From the NCBI RefSeq assembly GCF_001746295.1, contig NZ_MJAH01000009.1, positions 24,531-88,530 on the forward strand: 64,000 nucleotides of DNA, written 5' to 3'. Positions 8,371 to 17,155 of this stretch are shown here, in pieces; positions within the stretch are counted from its first letter, which is position 1; every line of letters starts with the position of its first letter. The DNA is from Streptomyces sp. LUP47B. Its GTDB lineage: Bacteria; Actinomycetota; Actinomycetes; Streptomycetales; Streptomycetaceae. The translations under genes and the position numbers were made by a program. The notes beneath the pieces were generated by a model. The model saw only the letters and a program-made list of their open reading frames with translations, had not been told where the DNA came from and did not search any database.

Positions 8371-9477
8371 GGTCGGCTCCGGAGGACCGCCGCCCTCACC
8401 CAGTTCACGGGTGCGGCCAGTGGTCACCGGGATCGGAAAGCTGCCGGTCTCCTCCATCGAGGGCTCCATCGAGGGTTCCCTGGGGGGCTCCTCGTACTGG
8501 ATCTGCTGGAGCTCGTACTGCTCGGCCTCGAGCTGCTCCTCGTACCAGCGCTCGTACTGCTCCGCCGGGTCGTAGTTCGGGTTGTAGCCGCCCTGGTACT
8601 CGATCTGCTGGGGGGCTTCGAACCAGGGGCTCAACTCGGGGTCGGGCGCGGTCTCGGCCTGCGGCGGCCGCGGGTTGCCGTTCAGCTGCAGGCGCTGCTC
8701 GCCCGGAGCCGCCGCCCGCTGCGGGTCGGAAGCCGCCCCGGCGGCACTGCCCGCGACCGCCTGGGGCGCCGGCGGAAGCAGGGCCGGTTCGATTCCCGCC
8801 GCCGCGAGGCCCGCCGGAGCCGTCTCCGCCAGGGGCACGCCGTAACGGGCCAGACGCAACGGCATCAGGGACTCCACCGGCGCCTTCCTGCGCCAGGCCC
8901 GGCCGAAGCGGGAGTGGAGCCGGGCCTGGTAGACCAGCCGGTCCTGTTCGAGCTTGATGACCTGCTCGTAGGAACGCAGCTCCCACAGCTTCATACGGCG
9001 CCAGAGGAGAAACGTGGGGAGGGGGGAGAGGAGCCAGCGAGTGAGGCGGACCCCCTCCATGTGCTTGTCCGCCGTGATGTCCGCGATCCGGCCGATCGCG
9101 TGCCGGGCCGCCTCCACCGACACCACGAACAGGACCGGGATCACCGCGTGCATACCCACACCCAGCGGATCCGGCCAGGCCGCCGCGCCGTTGAAGGCGA
9201 TCGTCGCGATGGTCAGCAGCCACGCCGTCTGACGCAGCAGCGGGAACGGGATCCGGATCCACGTCAGAAGCAGGTCCAGGGCCAGCAGGACACAGATACC
9301 CGCGTCGATGCCGATCGGGAGGACATAACTGAAGTTCCCGAAGCCCTTCTGGATGGCGAGCTCACGGACGGCCGCGTACGACCCCGCGAAGCCGATGCCG
9401 GCGATGATCACGGCACCGAACACGACCACGCCTATGAGAACGCGGTGCATTCGAGTCAGCTGCATGGGCGCGGACAC
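8188..9477 (-). CDS. DUF2637 membrane protein with C-terminal tail shared with the kinase
   Basis: The 429 residues begin with about four transmembrane helices (residues about 10-120) typical of DUF2637, a family related to Spd-type proteins of Streptomyces plasmids. A cytoplasmic Pro/Glu/Tyr-rich linker follows, then a 60-residue tail (370-429) almost identical to that of the kinase at 3193-4476. The track-independent start is GTG 9477, preceded by GGAGGGGA at 6 bases; an upstream TTG is less likely. It is convergent with lysS. The tail looks like a small helix-turn-helix-like module, but its function is unknown. Confidence 0.88.
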   Translation of the reverse strand: MSAPMQLTRMHRVLIGVVVFGAVIIAGIGFAGSYAAVRELAIQKGFGNFSYVLPIGIDAGICVLLALDLLLTWIRIPFPLLRQTAWLLTIATIAFNGAAAWPDPLGVGMHAVIPVLFVVSVEAARHAIGRIADITADKHMEGVRLTRWLLSPLPTFLLWRRMKLWELRSYEQVIKLEQDRLVYQARLHSRFGRAWRRKAPVESLMPLRLARYGVPLAETAPAGLAAAGIEPALLPPAPQAVAGSAAGAASDPQRAAAPGEQRLQLNGNPRPPQAETAPDPELSPWFEAPQQIEYQGGYNPNYDPAEQYERWYEEQLEAEQYELQQIQYEEPPREPSMEPSMEETGSFPIPVTTGRTRELGEGGGPPEPTEEDFYQVFKKSIDGSYPSPGQLRGDVEATYGVVLPQREAERMVNRFTNRHTAELQEDHIA

Positions 9478-9569
9478 CCGTACTCCCCTCCCTGTGCGTG
9501 TTGTTGCGCGCAACAGAGTGGCACATGTGTGCTGCGCACGGGTGACCGGTACGTACCGTCAGTCCTTCT

Positions 9570-10514
9570 TCAGCTCGTCTTCGCGGCCGACTTGGACGGA
9601 GACGCCGACTTGGAGGCCGACTTCGACGGGGTCGCAGACGGCGAAGCGGACTTCGACGGGGCCTTCGACGGGGCCTTCGAACCCGAGGCGGACTCCGACG
9701 GCGCCGGAGCCGCAGCGCCCTCGCCGTTCGCCGCCGACACCGCGCCCACCGTCTCCTTGGCGGCCTGCCCCGCGAGCTTCCCGAGCGTCTCCGCACTCGG
9801 CGCCTTGTCACCGGCGAGACCCGCACCGTTGTAGTCGACGGTGACCACGACGTTCTCCACGCGCGTGACGACCGTCTGCTGCTTGAAGGCGCCTTCCTTC
9901 TTCTTCAGGTCATAACGCACCAGCGTCGCCGCGTCACCCGTACCGGAAACCGTCTGCGACTTGGTGTTCTTCGCACCGGCCACCGACTGGGCGTCCTGGA
10001 TCTGCTCCTCGTAGTACTTCTGCGCCTGCGCCTCGCCCGTACCCCGCGAGGCGTCCGACTCGAAGCGGAGGAGCGAGACGTTGAGCCAGCGGAACTGCGA
10101 GCCCTTCACACCGTTGTTGTCCAGGCTGCTCCAGGAGCAACTACCGCGCGTACCCGCCTCCGCCGTGCCCTTCTTGCCCGACTTCGCGGCCTCCGGGACA
10201 AGCGACTTCAACGTCTTCCCCGACAACACCCCACACGCCTCGGGAAGCGACTTGTACGCCGCCGCCTGCACCGTGGGTGCCGCACTCTCGGACGCCGACA
10301 CCGTCGCACCGGCGCCCGCGGCCTTGTCACCACCGCTGCCGGAGCCGGAGTCGCCGGAGCCGGAGTCGGAGGAGCAGCCAGAGGCGATCAGCATCACGGG
10401 GACTGCGGCCGCGCAGACAAGGACGCGGTGAAGACGCTTCGCTCTCCCCCACTGCCCGAAAGGCGTGGGAGGGACCCCCAGGGCAACCTGGTCACGCTCT
10501 GCTCGTCGCTGCAT
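9570..10514 (-). CDS. DUF3558-family lipoprotein
   Basis: A 314-residue exported protein with lipobox IASGC (Cys47), a Ser/Gly linker, and a DUF3558-like domain whose LPEACGVLSGKTLKSLVP motif recurs in the next gene. The C-terminus is a repetitive Ser/Ala/Pro/Lys tail (SKAPSKAPSKSASPS) that may contact the wall. ATG 10514 has GAAGGA three bases upstream. ATG 10529 is also possible and would give an even longer n-region than the already long one. It is probably co-transcribed with the DUF3558 gene at 10648. The function of the family is unknown. Confidence 0.8.
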   Translation of the reverse strand: MQRRAERDQVALGVPPTPFGQWGRAKRLHRVLVCAAAVPVMLIASGCSSDSGSGDSGSGSGGDKAAGAGATVSASESAAPTVQAAAYKSLPEACGVLSGKTLKSLVPEAAKSGKKGTAEAGTRGSCSWSSLDNNGVKGSQFRWLNVSLLRFESDASRGTGEAQAQKYYEEQIQDAQSVAGAKNTKSQTVSGTGDAATLVRYDLKKKEGAFKQQTVVTRVENVVVTVDYNGAGLAGDKAPSAETLGKLAGQAAKETVGAVSAANGEGAAAPAPSESASGSKAPSKAPSKSASPSATPSKSASKSASPSKSAAKTS

Positions 10515-10647
10515 GGTTCCTTCACTCATGACGCTTGTGGTTCCTGCCGTCGGATCTGGTCCGAGGGGCCACGGTACGCGGTGAGGATGCCGTGTAGTCC
10601 AGCTTCGAATGCTTCGTGCGCGCGGGTGAGGGGCGTGTGAAGAGACC

Positions 10648-11463
10648 TCAGCCGGACAGCGACCCGGCCAGCTGCGAGGCCAGTTTCCGGGCGTTGTCCT
10701 GCATTTCCTTGCTGTCCGGGGTGACGCCGATCGTCGTCGGCTGCTCCTCGTACTCGATGGTCACGATCACGTTGGACGTGCGGAACGCCACAGTCACCTT
10801 GCGCTGCTGAGCCGTCGAACCCGAGTTGCCCAACACGTCGTCCAGGAACGCCTCGTCACCCAGATCGTCCAGAACGCGCGGCTGGAGATCGGACGGAGTG
10901 GCCGAGGCCGAGCCGCTCGGACTCGCCGAACCACTCGGAGTTGCCGGGGCGGAGGCCGTCGGATCGACGGCGCCGCTCTCCTCCACGTCCGACACGGCGC
11001 TGGACGTCGCCGCCACCGGCAGATCGGCCTTCTCCACGGTCTGCGCGAACAGCTGCTCCGCCTGACTGTCGTCGCTGACCGCGTTGTCGTACGACACCAC
11101 ACGCTCGAAGTCGACCGACAGGTACTCCGTGGCGTCCGTGGCCTCCACCTTCCAACGGCAGCCCACCTTACGGTCCGTGTCGTAGGTGAGCGTGGCCTTG
11201 CCCTCGTAGGCCTTGGTGCGCTGATCCTCGTCGGCGATCTGCTGGATACCGGGCAGGAGCGCGTCGAGGGTGCTCTGGCCGACGACCCCACACGCCTCGG
11301 GCAGCGTGCGGTACTTGCCGGGCTGCGCGGCGGGGGAGGCGGTGCCGGCGACGTCGGGGTTGGTGTCGTCCGTCGTGCCGTCGCCACCGGAACTGCCGGT
11401 GCAGCCGGCCAACAGCGCCGCGAGGAGGGCGGCGACGCCGGGTACGTAGGCCTTCCGCTGCAC
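10648..11463 (-). CDS. DUF3558-family lipoprotein
   Basis: A 271-residue lipoprotein with lipobox ALLAGC (Cys21) and the LPEACGVVGQSTLDALLPG motif like its downstream neighbour, implying an old tandem duplication. A Ser/Pro/Ala-rich insertion sits at about 165-195. GTG start with GAGGAG six bases before. It is divergent from rtcB across about 200 bp. The protein is predicted to be anchored outside the membrane; its ligand is unknown. Confidence 0.85.
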   Translation of the reverse strand: MQRKAYVPGVAALLAALLAGCTGSSGGDGTTDDTNPDVAGTASPAAQPGKYRTLPEACGVVGQSTLDALLPGIQQIADEDQRTKAYEGKATLTYDTDRKVGCRWKVEATDATEYLSVDFERVVSYDNAVSDDSQAEQLFAQTVEKADLPVAATSSAVSDVEESGAVDPTASAPATPSGSASPSGSASATPSDLQPRVLDDLGDEAFLDDVLGNSGSTAQQRKVTVAFRTSNVIVTIEYEEQPTTIGVTPDSKEMQDNARKLASQLAGSLSG

Positions 11464-11667
11464 GGTGGGCTCCTCTCGGAATGTCTCCGACTCGTGGGGA
11501 ACTCAGTGTCCCCGCAGGTTATTCGCTTGCCGCACGGGGGTGCGCCCCGGAGACAATGTGTATCGCACGCACTGCCGTGAACGCCGGTCCGTCATCCCAT
11601 TCGTCGACCTTGGCGCCGGTTTTGCGCTTCAAGACTTCTGTTTGCTTTCCGGGGGAATGAGGACGAT

Positions 11668-12861
11668 ATGTCGTACGTGGAGATGCCGGGCGCCAAGGTC
11701 CCGATCCGTATGTGGACCGACCCGGCGACGGTCGAGGACGTGGCCCTGCAGCAGCTGCGCAACGTCGCGACGCTGCCGTGGATCAAGGGGCTGGCCGTGA
11801 TGCCGGACGTGCACTACGGCAAGGGTGCGACGGTCGGTTCGGTCATCGCGATGCAGGGTGCGGTGTGCCCGGCGGCGGTGGGCGTGGACATCGGGTGCGG
11901 GATGTCGGCGGTGAAGACGTCGCTGACGGCGAACGATCTGCCGGGGGACCTGTCGCGGCTGCGGTCGAAGATCGAGCAGGCCATTCCGGTGGGGCGGGGG
12001 ATGCATGACAGTCCCGTTGAGCCCGGGCGGTTCCATGGGTTGGCTACCGCGGGTTGGGACGACTTCTGGGGGCGGTTCGATGGGGTTGCCGAAGCGGTCA
12101 AGTTCCGTCACGAACGCGCCGGAAAGCAGATGGGAACGCTCGGATCCGGGAATCATTTTGTCGAAGTGTGCACGGATACGACCGGTTCTGTTTGGTTGAT
12201 GCTGCACTCCGGTTCCCGGAACATCGGCAAGGAGCTGGCTGAGCATCACATCGGCGTGGCCCAGAAGCTTCCGCACAACCAGGGGCTGGTCGACCGCGAC
12301 CTTGCCGTCTTCATCGCGCAGACGCCGCAGATGGAGGCGTACCGAAACGACCTCTTCTGGGCACAGGAGTACGCCAAGTACAACCGCACGATCATGATGG
12401 CGCTCCTCAAGGACGTTGTCCGCAAGGAGTTCAAGAAGGCGAAGCCGGTCTTCGAGCCGGAGATCAGCGCACACCACAACTACGTGGCCGAGGAGCGTTA
12501 CGACGGCGTGGAGCTGCTCGTGACCCGCAAGGGCGCGATCCGGGCCGGTTCCGGTGAGTACGGCATCATCCCGGGTTCCATGGGCACGGGTTCGTACATC
12601 GTGAAGGGCCTCGGCAACGAGAAGGCCTTCAACTCGGCCTCTCACGGCGCCGGTCGGCGCATGAGCCGCAACGCGGCCAAGCGGCGGTTCTCGACGAGGG
12701 ACCTGGAGGAGCAGACGCGGGGCGTGGAGTGCCGTAAGGACTCCGGCGTCGTGGACGAGATCCCGGGTGCCTACAAGTCGATCGACCAGGTCATCGACCA
12801 GCAGCGGGACTTGGTGGAGGTCGTGGCGAAGCTGAAGCAGGTCGTGTGCGTGAAGGGCTAG
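11668..12861 (+). CDS. rtcB: RtcB-family RNA ligase
   Basis: This 397-residue protein matches the RtcB 3'-phosphate RNA ligase family, which joins 2',3'-cyclic-phosphate or 3'-phosphate ends to 5'-OH ends using Mn and GTP. The metal-binding DIGCGM motif (Cys77), LGSGNHFVEV, HHNY and SASHGAGRRMSR (the guanylylated His region) are all present. It looks complete and is slightly shorter than E. coli RtcB. RBS is GAGGA. There is no rtcA or rtcR beside it. A hairpin terminator follows, so it is likely monocistronic. It probably serves in RNA repair. Confidence 0.94.
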   Translation: MSYVEMPGAKVPIRMWTDPATVEDVALQQLRNVATLPWIKGLAVMPDVHYGKGATVGSVIAMQGAVCPAAVGVDIGCGMSAVKTSLTANDLPGDLSRLRSKIEQAIPVGRGMHDSPVEPGRFHGLATAGWDDFWGRFDGVAEAVKFRHERAGKQMGTLGSGNHFVEVCTDTTGSVWLMLHSGSRNIGKELAEHHIGVAQKLPHNQGLVDRDLAVFIAQTPQMEAYRNDLFWAQEYAKYNRTIMMALLKDVVRKEFKKAKPVFEPEISAHHNYVAEERYDGVELLVTRKGAIRAGSGEYGIIPGSMGTGSYIVKGLGNEKAFNSASHGAGRRMSRNAAKRRFSTRDLEEQTRGVECRKDSGVVDEIPGAYKSIDQVIDQQRDLVEVVAKLKQVVCVKG

Positions 12862-12867
12862 CGCGTC

Positions 12868-12897
12868 TGTGGGGCGAGGTGCGCGCCTCGCCCCACA
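12868..12897 (+). terminator. rtcB terminator hairpin
   Basis: A perfect 12-bp stem TGTGGGGCGAGG/CCTCGCCCCACA with 6-base loop starts 6 bases after the rtcB stop. There is no U tract, as is usual in Streptomyces. Confidence 0.75.
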
Positions 12898-13076
12898 GCA
12901 CGGGGCGATCGTCTTCGACGTGCAGCCGTAAAGACCGGGTGCGATCAGGAGATCGGCATCCCGTGCGTTGATCTCGAAGGTCAACCGCCCCGCTGCCGGG
13001 CTTGTTGAGACAGGTTGCGGCCCGGACGAGGGCCGTCGTGTTGATCGGGGAGGTTCATCCCTGTCGGTGACCGCGC

Positions 13077-13211
13077 TTACTTCGGGGCGTGCATCACCGC
13101 GTAGATCATGACGAAGGCGACGATGTGGATGCCGAAGAGGAAGTAGGCGAGCCACCACCACATCTGGCGTTCGTCGTGCGGGTCCTTCTTGTCCTTCTCG
13201 GGCCGGGTCAC
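13077..13211 (-). CDS. Small single-pass membrane protein (44 aa)
   Basis: This reading frame runs from GTG 13211 to TAA 13077. It encodes a charged N-terminus (about residues 2-14), a WWW cluster and one hydrophobic helix (about 20-40) ending in MHAPK. Its GTG overlaps the TGA of the preceding SDR gene as GTGA, which implies translational coupling. The charged-then-hydrophobic layout and the coupling support a real gene. Function unknown; it might tether or assist the oxidoreductase. Confidence 0.75.
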   Translation of the reverse strand: MTRPEKDKKDPHDERQMWWWLAYFLFGIHIVAFVMIYAVMHAPK

Positions 13212-13984
13212 AGGTCTCTGTGCACCTTTGTGTTGGATGCCTGGGCGCGGGGGCGCAGGACCAGGAGGTCGACGTTGACGTGGCTGGGGCGGGTGACCGC
13301 CCAGGTGATGGTGTCGGCCACGTCGTCGGCGGTCAGTGGTTCCGCGACGCCCTGGTAGACCTTCTCCGCCTTCTCCTGGTCGCCGCCGAAGCGGGTCAGG
13401 GCGAACTCGTCGGTCTTGACCATGCCGGGCGCGACCTCGATCACGCGGATGGGACGGCCGACGATCTCCAGGCGGAGGGTCTCCGCCAGGACGTGGGCGC
13501 CGTGCTTGGCGGCCACATAGCCGCCGCCGCCCTCGTAGGTGCCGTGGCCCGCCGTGGAGGAGACGACGACCACCGTGCCGTCGCCGCTCGCGTCGAGCTT
13601 GGGGAGCAGGGCCTGGGTGAGGTTCAGGGTGCCGATGACGTTCGTCTCGTACATCGAGCGCCAGTCGGCGGGATCGCCGGTGGCGACCGGGTCGGCGCCG
13701 AGGGCTCCGCCGGCGTTGTTCACGAGCACGCCGACCGTCTTGAAGGCGGAGGCGAACTCGTCGACCGCGGCCCGGTCCGTCACGTCCAGCGGGTAGGCCG
13801 TCGCCTGGTGGCCCGCCGCGTTGATCTCCTCCGCCAGCGCCTCGATACGGTCCTTGCGGCGGGCGGTCAGGACCACGCGGTAGCCGGCCGCGGCGAGCTG
13901 CCGTGCGGTCGCCGCGCCGATTCCGCTGCTCGCCCCGGTGACGATCGCGATCCGGGACGCGGGGGACGGGGCGGCGGATGCCAT
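13208..13984 (-). CDS. SDR-family NAD(P)-dependent oxidoreductase
   Basis: The 258-residue classical short-chain dehydrogenase has the cofactor motif TGASSGIG (residues about 15-22), NNAG, a catalytic Ser in VVSSTAG and YVAAKHG for YxxxK. It resembles YdfG-type enzymes acting on small hydroxy acids or general alcohols, but the substrate cannot be read. ATG 13984 is chosen because GAGGAG stands five bases before it; the frame stays open further upstream without a ribosome site. It is coupled to the small membrane protein downstream. Confidence 0.9.
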   Translation of the reverse strand: MASAAPSPASRIAIVTGASSGIGAATARQLAAAGYRVVLTARRKDRIEALAEEINAAGHQATAYPLDVTDRAAVDEFASAFKTVGVLVNNAGGALGADPVATGDPADWRSMYETNVIGTLNLTQALLPKLDASGDGTVVVVSSTAGHGTYEGGGGYVAAKHGAHVLAETLRLEIVGRPIRVIEVAPGMVKTDEFALTRFGGDQEKAEKVYQGVAEPLTADDVADTITWAVTRPSHVNVDLLVLRPRAQASNTKVHRDL

Positions 13985-14085
13985 GGCTGCTCCTCGGGCG
14001 GGCGGGGGTACGGGCTCCCGCCAGGATAGGGCGGTGGTGGTCGGAGGCTCCGGGCGGTCCGTATCGCGGGCCGGTCGGCGGGACG

Positions 14086-14421
14086 TCAGTCGCCCCGCGG
14101 GGCGTACATGATGACCGCCATGCCCACGAGGCAGATCAGGGCGCCCGTGATGTCCCAGCGGTCCGGGCGGTAGCCGTCGGCCGCCATGCCCCACAGGATC
14201 GAGCCGGCCACGAAGATGCCGCCGTACGCGGCGAGGATGCGGCCGAAGTGGGCGTCGGGCTGGAAGGTGGCGACGAAACCGTAGGCGCCGAGGGCGAGGA
14301 TGCCGCCCGTGGTCCACATCCAGCCCCGGTGCTCCCGTACGCCCTGCCAGACCAGCCAGGCTCCGCCGATCTCGAATAGGGCGGCGATGACGAAGAGGGC
14401 GGCGGAGCGGGCTACGAGCAT
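14086..14421 (-). CDS. YnfA-family membrane protein
   Basis: A 111-residue protein with four transmembrane helices, matching the YnfA family (small SMR-like inner-membrane proteins) by length and by motifs such as FEIGGAWLVWQ and AAYGGIFVAGSILWG. The family is poorly characterised; some members affect drug efflux. ATG 14421 gives the usual length. A GTG seven codons upstream lacks a well-spaced ribosome site. No neighbour obviously shares its function. Confidence 0.88.
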   Translation of the reverse strand: MLVARSAALFVIAALFEIGGAWLVWQGVREHRGWMWTTGGILALGAYGFVATFQPDAHFGRILAAYGGIFVAGSILWGMAADGYRPDRWDITGALICLVGMAVIMYAPRGD

Positions 14422-14662
14422 GGGGATCAGCCTCGCATGCACTCCTTCTGACGGGTCAGGTCAGTGCCAGTCGCGCCGAGATGGCGGGCCGGCTGGTTGC
14501 GGTGCCGGCGGGTCGGAGGGACCAGGTTGGCGGGACTCCGAGGTGGGGGCGTCGGGTGGCACTTGGCCGTGAGGTTCGCTTCGGGAATAGGTCCGCGTGG
14601 GGTGTCGTTCTCCGGGTACGCAGTTATAGTTGAACGGTAAACAACCTGGAGGGTGAGCGATC

Positions 14663-15754
14663 ATGCAGTTCGGGATCTTCAGCGTCGGCGATGTCACGCC
14701 GGACCCGACGACCGGCCGTACGCCGAGCGAGCGCGAGCGGATCAAGGCCATGGTCGCGATCGCCCTGAAGGCCGAGGAGGTCGGGCTCGATGTCTTCGCG
14801 ACCGGTGAGCACCACAACCCGCCGTTCGTGCCGTCGTCGCCGACCACCATGCTCGGGTACATCGCCGCGCGGACCGAGAGGCTGATCCTCTCCACCTCGA
14901 CCACGCTGATCACCACGAACGACCCGGTGAAGATCGCCGAGGACTTCGCGATGCTCCAGCACCTGGCCGACGGCCGGGTCGACCTCATGATGGGCCGCGG
15001 GAACACCGGGCCGGTCTACCCCTGGTTCGGCAAGGACATCCGCGAGGGCATCAACCTCGCCATCGAGAACTACGCCCTGCTGCGCCGGCTGTGGCGCGAG
15101 GACGTCGTGAACTGGGAGGGCAAGTTCCGGACGCCGTTGCAGGGGTTCACCTCCACGCCCCGGCCGCTGGACGGGGTGGCACCGTTCGTCTGGCACGGGT
15201 CCATCCGGTCTCCCGAGATCGCCGAGCAGGCCGCCTACTACGGTGACGGGTTCTTCCACAACAACATCTTCTGGCCCGCCGACCACACCAAGAGGATGGT
15301 CGAGCTGTACCGCAGCCGGTACGCCCACTACGGGCACGGGACCCCCGAGCAGGCGATCGTCGGGCTCGGTGGTCAGGTGTTCATGCGGCGCAATTCCCAG
15401 GACGCCGTCAAGGAGTTCCGTCCCTACTTCGACGTCGCGCCGGTGTACGGGCACGGGCCCTCGCTTGAGGACTTCACCGAGCAGACCCCGCTGACCGTGG
15501 GGTCCCCGGAGCAGGTCATCGAGAAGACGCTGAAGTTCCGCGAGTACGCCGGGGACTACCAGCGCCAGCTGTTCCTCCTCGACCACGCGGGACTGCCCCT
15601 GAAGACCGTCCTGGAGCAGCTCGACCTGCTCGGCGAGGAGGTCGTGCCGGTGCTGCGCAAGGAGTTCGCGGCGGGGCGGCCCGCGGACGTCCCGGAGGCT
15701 CCCACCCACGCGTCCCTGCTGGCCGCCGGGCAGAACAAGGAGGTCGTCGCATGA
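14663..15754 (+). CDS. Luciferase-like (LLM class) flavin-dependent monooxygenase
   Basis: A 363-residue bacterial-luciferase-fold protein. Family signatures include EEVGLDVFATGEHH near residue 40 and a DLMMGRGNTGP glycine-rich flavin loop. It uses reduced FMN supplied by a separate reductase, and the next gene, overlapping by ATGA, encodes one. The pair therefore forms a two-component flavin monooxygenase. RBS GGAGG precedes the ATG. The substrate is not evident. Related operons serve desulfonation or aromatic and secondary-metabolite oxidation. Confidence 0.92.
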   Translation: MQFGIFSVGDVTPDPTTGRTPSERERIKAMVAIALKAEEVGLDVFATGEHHNPPFVPSSPTTMLGYIAARTERLILSTSTTLITTNDPVKIAEDFAMLQHLADGRVDLMMGRGNTGPVYPWFGKDIREGINLAIENYALLRRLWREDVVNWEGKFRTPLQGFTSTPRPLDGVAPFVWHGSIRSPEIAEQAAYYGDGFFHNNIFWPADHTKRMVELYRSRYAHYGHGTPEQAIVGLGGQVFMRRNSQDAVKEFRPYFDVAPVYGHGPSLEDFTEQTPLTVGSPEQVIEKTLKFREYAGDYQRQLFLLDHAGLPLKTVLEQLDLLGEEVVPVLRKEFAAGRPADVPEAPTHASLLAAGQNKEVVA

Positions 15755-16356
15755 AGCTCGTCGTCGTGTCCGCGGGGCTGAGCGTCCCGTCGTCCACCCG
15801 TCTGCTGGGAGACCGGCTGGCCGCGGCCGTGGGCCGTGCGGCCGAGGTCGACGTGCAGGTCGTGGAGCTGCGGGAACTCGCCGTGGAGATCGCGCAGAAC
15901 TTCACGAACGGTTTTCCGGGACGGGCGCTGGCCGCCGCGCAGGAGGCGGTGGCCGGGGCCGACGGGCTGGTCGTGGTGACTCCGGTGTTCTCAGCGTCGT
16001 ACAGCGGACTGTTCAAGTCGTTCTTCGACGTGCTCGACCCGGAGGCGCTCGCCGGTAAGCCGGTGCTGATCGCGGCGACCGGTGGCTCGGCCCGGCATTC
16101 GCTGGTGCTGGAGCATGCGCTGCGGCCGCTCTTCGCCTACCTGAAGGCCGTCGTCGTGCCGACCGGGGTCTACGCCGCGTCGGAGGACTGGGGCGCCGAG
16201 GGGCTGGACGGGCGCATCGAGCGGGCGGCCGGGGAACTGGCCTCGCTGATGGCGGGACTGTCGGTCGGGCGCGCGCCGCGTGCCGCCACCGTCGACTCGT
16301 TCTCGGCCGTGGTGCCGTTCGAGGAGCAGCTCGCCGCGTTGCGTCCCACGGGGTGA
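15751..16356 (+). CDS. NADPH-dependent FMN reductase (CE1759-like)
   Basis: A 201-residue flavodoxin-like reductase. The N-terminus VVVSAGLSVPSSTRLLGDRL is an FMN-phosphate-binding loop, and TPVFSASYSGLFKSFFD matches the NADPH_dep_FMN_red family. It likely supplies FMNH2 to the LLM monooxygenase whose stop it overlaps (ATGA), ensuring coordinated synthesis. It is a normal-length soluble protein. Confidence 0.92.
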   Translation: MKLVVVSAGLSVPSSTRLLGDRLAAAVGRAAEVDVQVVELRELAVEIAQNFTNGFPGRALAAAQEAVAGADGLVVVTPVFSASYSGLFKSFFDVLDPEALAGKPVLIAATGGSARHSLVLEHALRPLFAYLKAVVVPTGVYAASEDWGAEGLDGRIERAAGELASLMAGLSVGRAPRAATVDSFSAVVPFEEQLAALRPTG

Positions 16357-16429
16357 GAGGGCAGTAAGAAGGGCACGGGGTGAGCAGCTCATCACGTCGT
16401 ACGACTCGGTGGGACGGCACACTGAGGGT

Positions 16430-17155
16430 GTGCCCCAAAATGTGCTGCTCGCCGAAGACGACCGCGCCATCCGTCACGCCCTGGAGCGCGCCCTGACCCT
16501 GGAGGGATACCAGGTCACCGCGGTCGCCGACGGCGTCGAGGCGCTGGCGCAGGCCCACAGGACGCCGCCGGACGTGCTCGTCCTCGACGTGATGATGCCC
16601 GGTATCGACGGCCTCCAGGTCTGCCGGGTGCTGCGCGCCGAGGGCGACCGGACGCCGATCCTCATGCTGACGGCGCTCGTGGAGACCCAGGACCGGATCG
16701 CCGGCCTGGACGCGGGCGCCGACGACTATGTGGTCAAGCCGTTCGACGTCGAGGAGGTCTTCGCCCGGCTGCGGGCCCTGCTGCGGCGGACCAGCCCGGA
16801 CGGGATGGCTCCGGTCGACGTCGCTCCCCGGGCCGTGGCGCCCGAACCGCCCGAGGGGCGGATCGAGGCGGCCGGACTGCGCATGGACATCCAGGCACGG
16901 CGGGCCTGGCGGGGGCCGCGCGAGCTGGAGCTGACCCGTACCGAGTTCGAGCTGCTCGAACTCCTCGTGCGGAACGCGGGCATCGTGCTTGATCATTCGA
17001 CGATCTACGATCGCATCTGGGGCTACGACTTCGGGCCCGGCTCCAAGAACCTCGCCGTCTACGTCGGCTATCTGCGCCGCAAGCTCGACGAGCCCGGTGC
17101 CCCGCAGCTGATCCACACGGTGCGCGGCGTGGGTTACGTGCTCCGGGAGGACTGA
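16430..17155 (+). CDS. OmpR-family response regulator (MprA-like)
   Basis: The 241-residue protein has a receiver domain with acidic pair EDD (residues 9-11), phosphoacceptor Asp53 in VLDVMMPG, the conserved TA and K of VVKPFD, then an OmpR/PhoB winged helix at the C-terminus (LTRTEFELLELLVRNAG to VRGVGYVLRED). The GTG at 16430 fits the family start, although a GAGG lies almost directly against it. The sensor kinase begins directly after its stop. It resembles the mycobacterial MprA, which responds to envelope stress; that is an inference from similarity. Confidence 0.93.
   Translation: MPQNVLLAEDDRAIRHALERALTLEGYQVTAVADGVEALAQAHRTPPDVLVLDVMMPGIDGLQVCRVLRAEGDRTPILMLTALVETQDRIAGLDAGADDYVVKPFDVEEVFARLRALLRRTSPDGMAPVDVAPRAVAPEPPEGRIEAAGLRMDIQARRAWRGPRELELTRTEFELLELLVRNAGIVLDHSTIYDRIWGYDFGPGSKNLAVYVGYLRRKLDEPGAPQLIHTVRGVGYVLRED

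Noticed and set aside
12898..13076. Reverse frame after rtcB with a short regular stretch (GRLTFEINARDADLL)
   Set aside because: Too short, no start or ribosome site and ordinary base composition; perhaps a gene remnant but not supportable.
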